From Coprococcus sp. (GTDB lineage: Bacteria > Bacillota > Clostridia > Lachnospirales > Lachnospiraceae), in NCBI GenBank assembly GCA_016297325.1, contig JAEDGW010000144.1, positions 1 through 5,623 on the forward strand: 5,623 bases of DNA, read 5' to 3'. The position numbers and the translations under genes are program-made. The notes under the pieces are model-generated. The model had not been told where the DNA came from. It ran no database searches and saw only the letters and a program-made list of their open reading frames with translations. How positions within the stretch are numbered: the stretch's first letter is position 1; every line of letters starts with the position of its first letter. Below, piece after piece: positions 5,227 through 5,623 of this stretch.

Positions 5227-5623
5227 AGACACTCAGACTTCTCGCAAGGGATATGAGAGGCGGTATGCTCCGGAGATGGTATCTGCTGGTCATACCTGTG
5301 ATATTTGCAGCCGCAAGAGCGGGTGAACTCCATCATCTGATAAACCAGATGGCAGAGCTTAACATCCTGTACACTGAGGGAACTGTGGCTGATTATGTGA
5401 TGTACGTGATGCAGGGAACCCCGGTGTTCAACTTTGATCCTAAAGAGTATTTCTCTATACCGATATATTGGTTTGCATTCCAGATGGGGCTTGCATATCT
5501 TCTGGCGTATTATTCATATGATGATTTCACTGAGAACGGAAGGGTACTTCTTATCGCCTCAGGGAGCAGGAAGAGCTGGTGGATGGGCAAGTTCATCTAC
5601 TGTGTGCTGTCGGTGGCAGTGTA
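5223..5623 (+). CDS. Second ABC-2-type permease subunit (3' end outside window)
   Basis: The frame opens at ATG 5223, overlapping the ATPase stop (ATGA), with GAGGTGA at 5209-5215 as ribosome binding site. It stays open for 133 codons to the window end, so the protein is incomplete. The N-terminus MKTLRLLARDMRGGMLRRW is a basic cytoplasmic helix; a first span lies at about 19-32, followed by an external loop (33-79) containing QGTPVFNFDPKEYF, and a second span at about 80-97. The cytoplasmic loop then reads D101 ... S115-R116 ... K123 ... L129-SVAV, matching the residue spacing in the permease at 3788 (D83, S97-R98, K105, L111-SGAV). The two are therefore probable paralogues forming a heterodimeric channel around two copies of the ATPase. 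More spans are expected beyond the edge. Confidence 0.8.
   Translation, partial: MKTLRLLARDMRGGMLRRWYLLVIPVIFAAARAGELHHLINQMAELNILYTEGTVADYVMYVMQGTPVFNFDPKEYFSIPIYWFAFQMGLAYLLAYYSYDDFTENGRVLLIASGSRKSWWMGKFIYCVLSVAV

Noticed and set aside
4524..5336. A 270-codon open frame on the minus strand opposite the ATPase
   Set aside because: It lies entirely antisense to a gene with all ABC ATPase motifs, and its translation is rich in Ser, Pro and Ile with no recognisable domain; it is a shadow of codon bias on the + strand.
1..5623. CRISPR array, tRNA or rRNA genes, insertion sequences
   Set aside because: No regularly spaced repeats, tRNA-like folds, transposase motifs or terminal inverted repeats were seen on either strand.

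Overview
This window looks like part of a gut or rumen Lachnospiraceae-type (Clostridia, Firmicutes) chromosome. The evidence is strong Shine-Dalgarno sites before most genes, moderate GC (by hand count about 26% in the poorest stretch and 50-53% in the richest), heavy use of ATA and AGG codons, Gram-positive signal peptides and lipoprotein signals, and an AgrD-type peptide gene. The taxonomic call is an inference. All eight genes lie on the + strand.

Region 1 (1-656) is a two-gene unit. A small AgrD-like cyclic-lactone autoinducer precursor (ring SIYGY followed by HQPKEPK) is followed after 3 nt by a 155-residue secreted protein with a clear signal peptide and a DUF2712-like look. The ring residue is Ser rather than the usual Cys. 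The partner agrB is not in the window and would be expected upstream.

Region 2 (657-830) is non-coding. It holds two consecutive strong hairpins, the first relying on U-G pairs and so suited to + strand RNA, then a small inverted repeat and the ribosome binding site of the next gene.

Region 3 (831-5623, running off the end) is a probable operon. It starts with three extracytoplasmic proteins: a membrane-anchored protein with an Ig-like domain, a large lipoprotein, and a second, smaller membrane-anchored Ig-like protein. A 78-nt gap with small palindromes follows, then an ABC transporter: an ABC-2-type permease, a compact BcrA-type ATPase and a second permease cut by the window edge. The three transporter genes overlap by 4 nt each (GTGA, ATGA). 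The two permeases share a spaced motif and probably form a heterodimer.

The most interesting reading is a quorum-peptide / secreted-protein pair next to a transporter operon with three surface-exposed accessory proteins. A short motif, DPxxYPNYxDxD, sits at the mature N-terminus of the secreted protein and at the extreme C-terminus of the first anchored protein, hinting that the two halves belong to one system. No characterised system with this exact make-up is known to me. Two starts were moved downstream of the longest open frame (to 1760 and 4576) because that is where the ribosome binding sites point.
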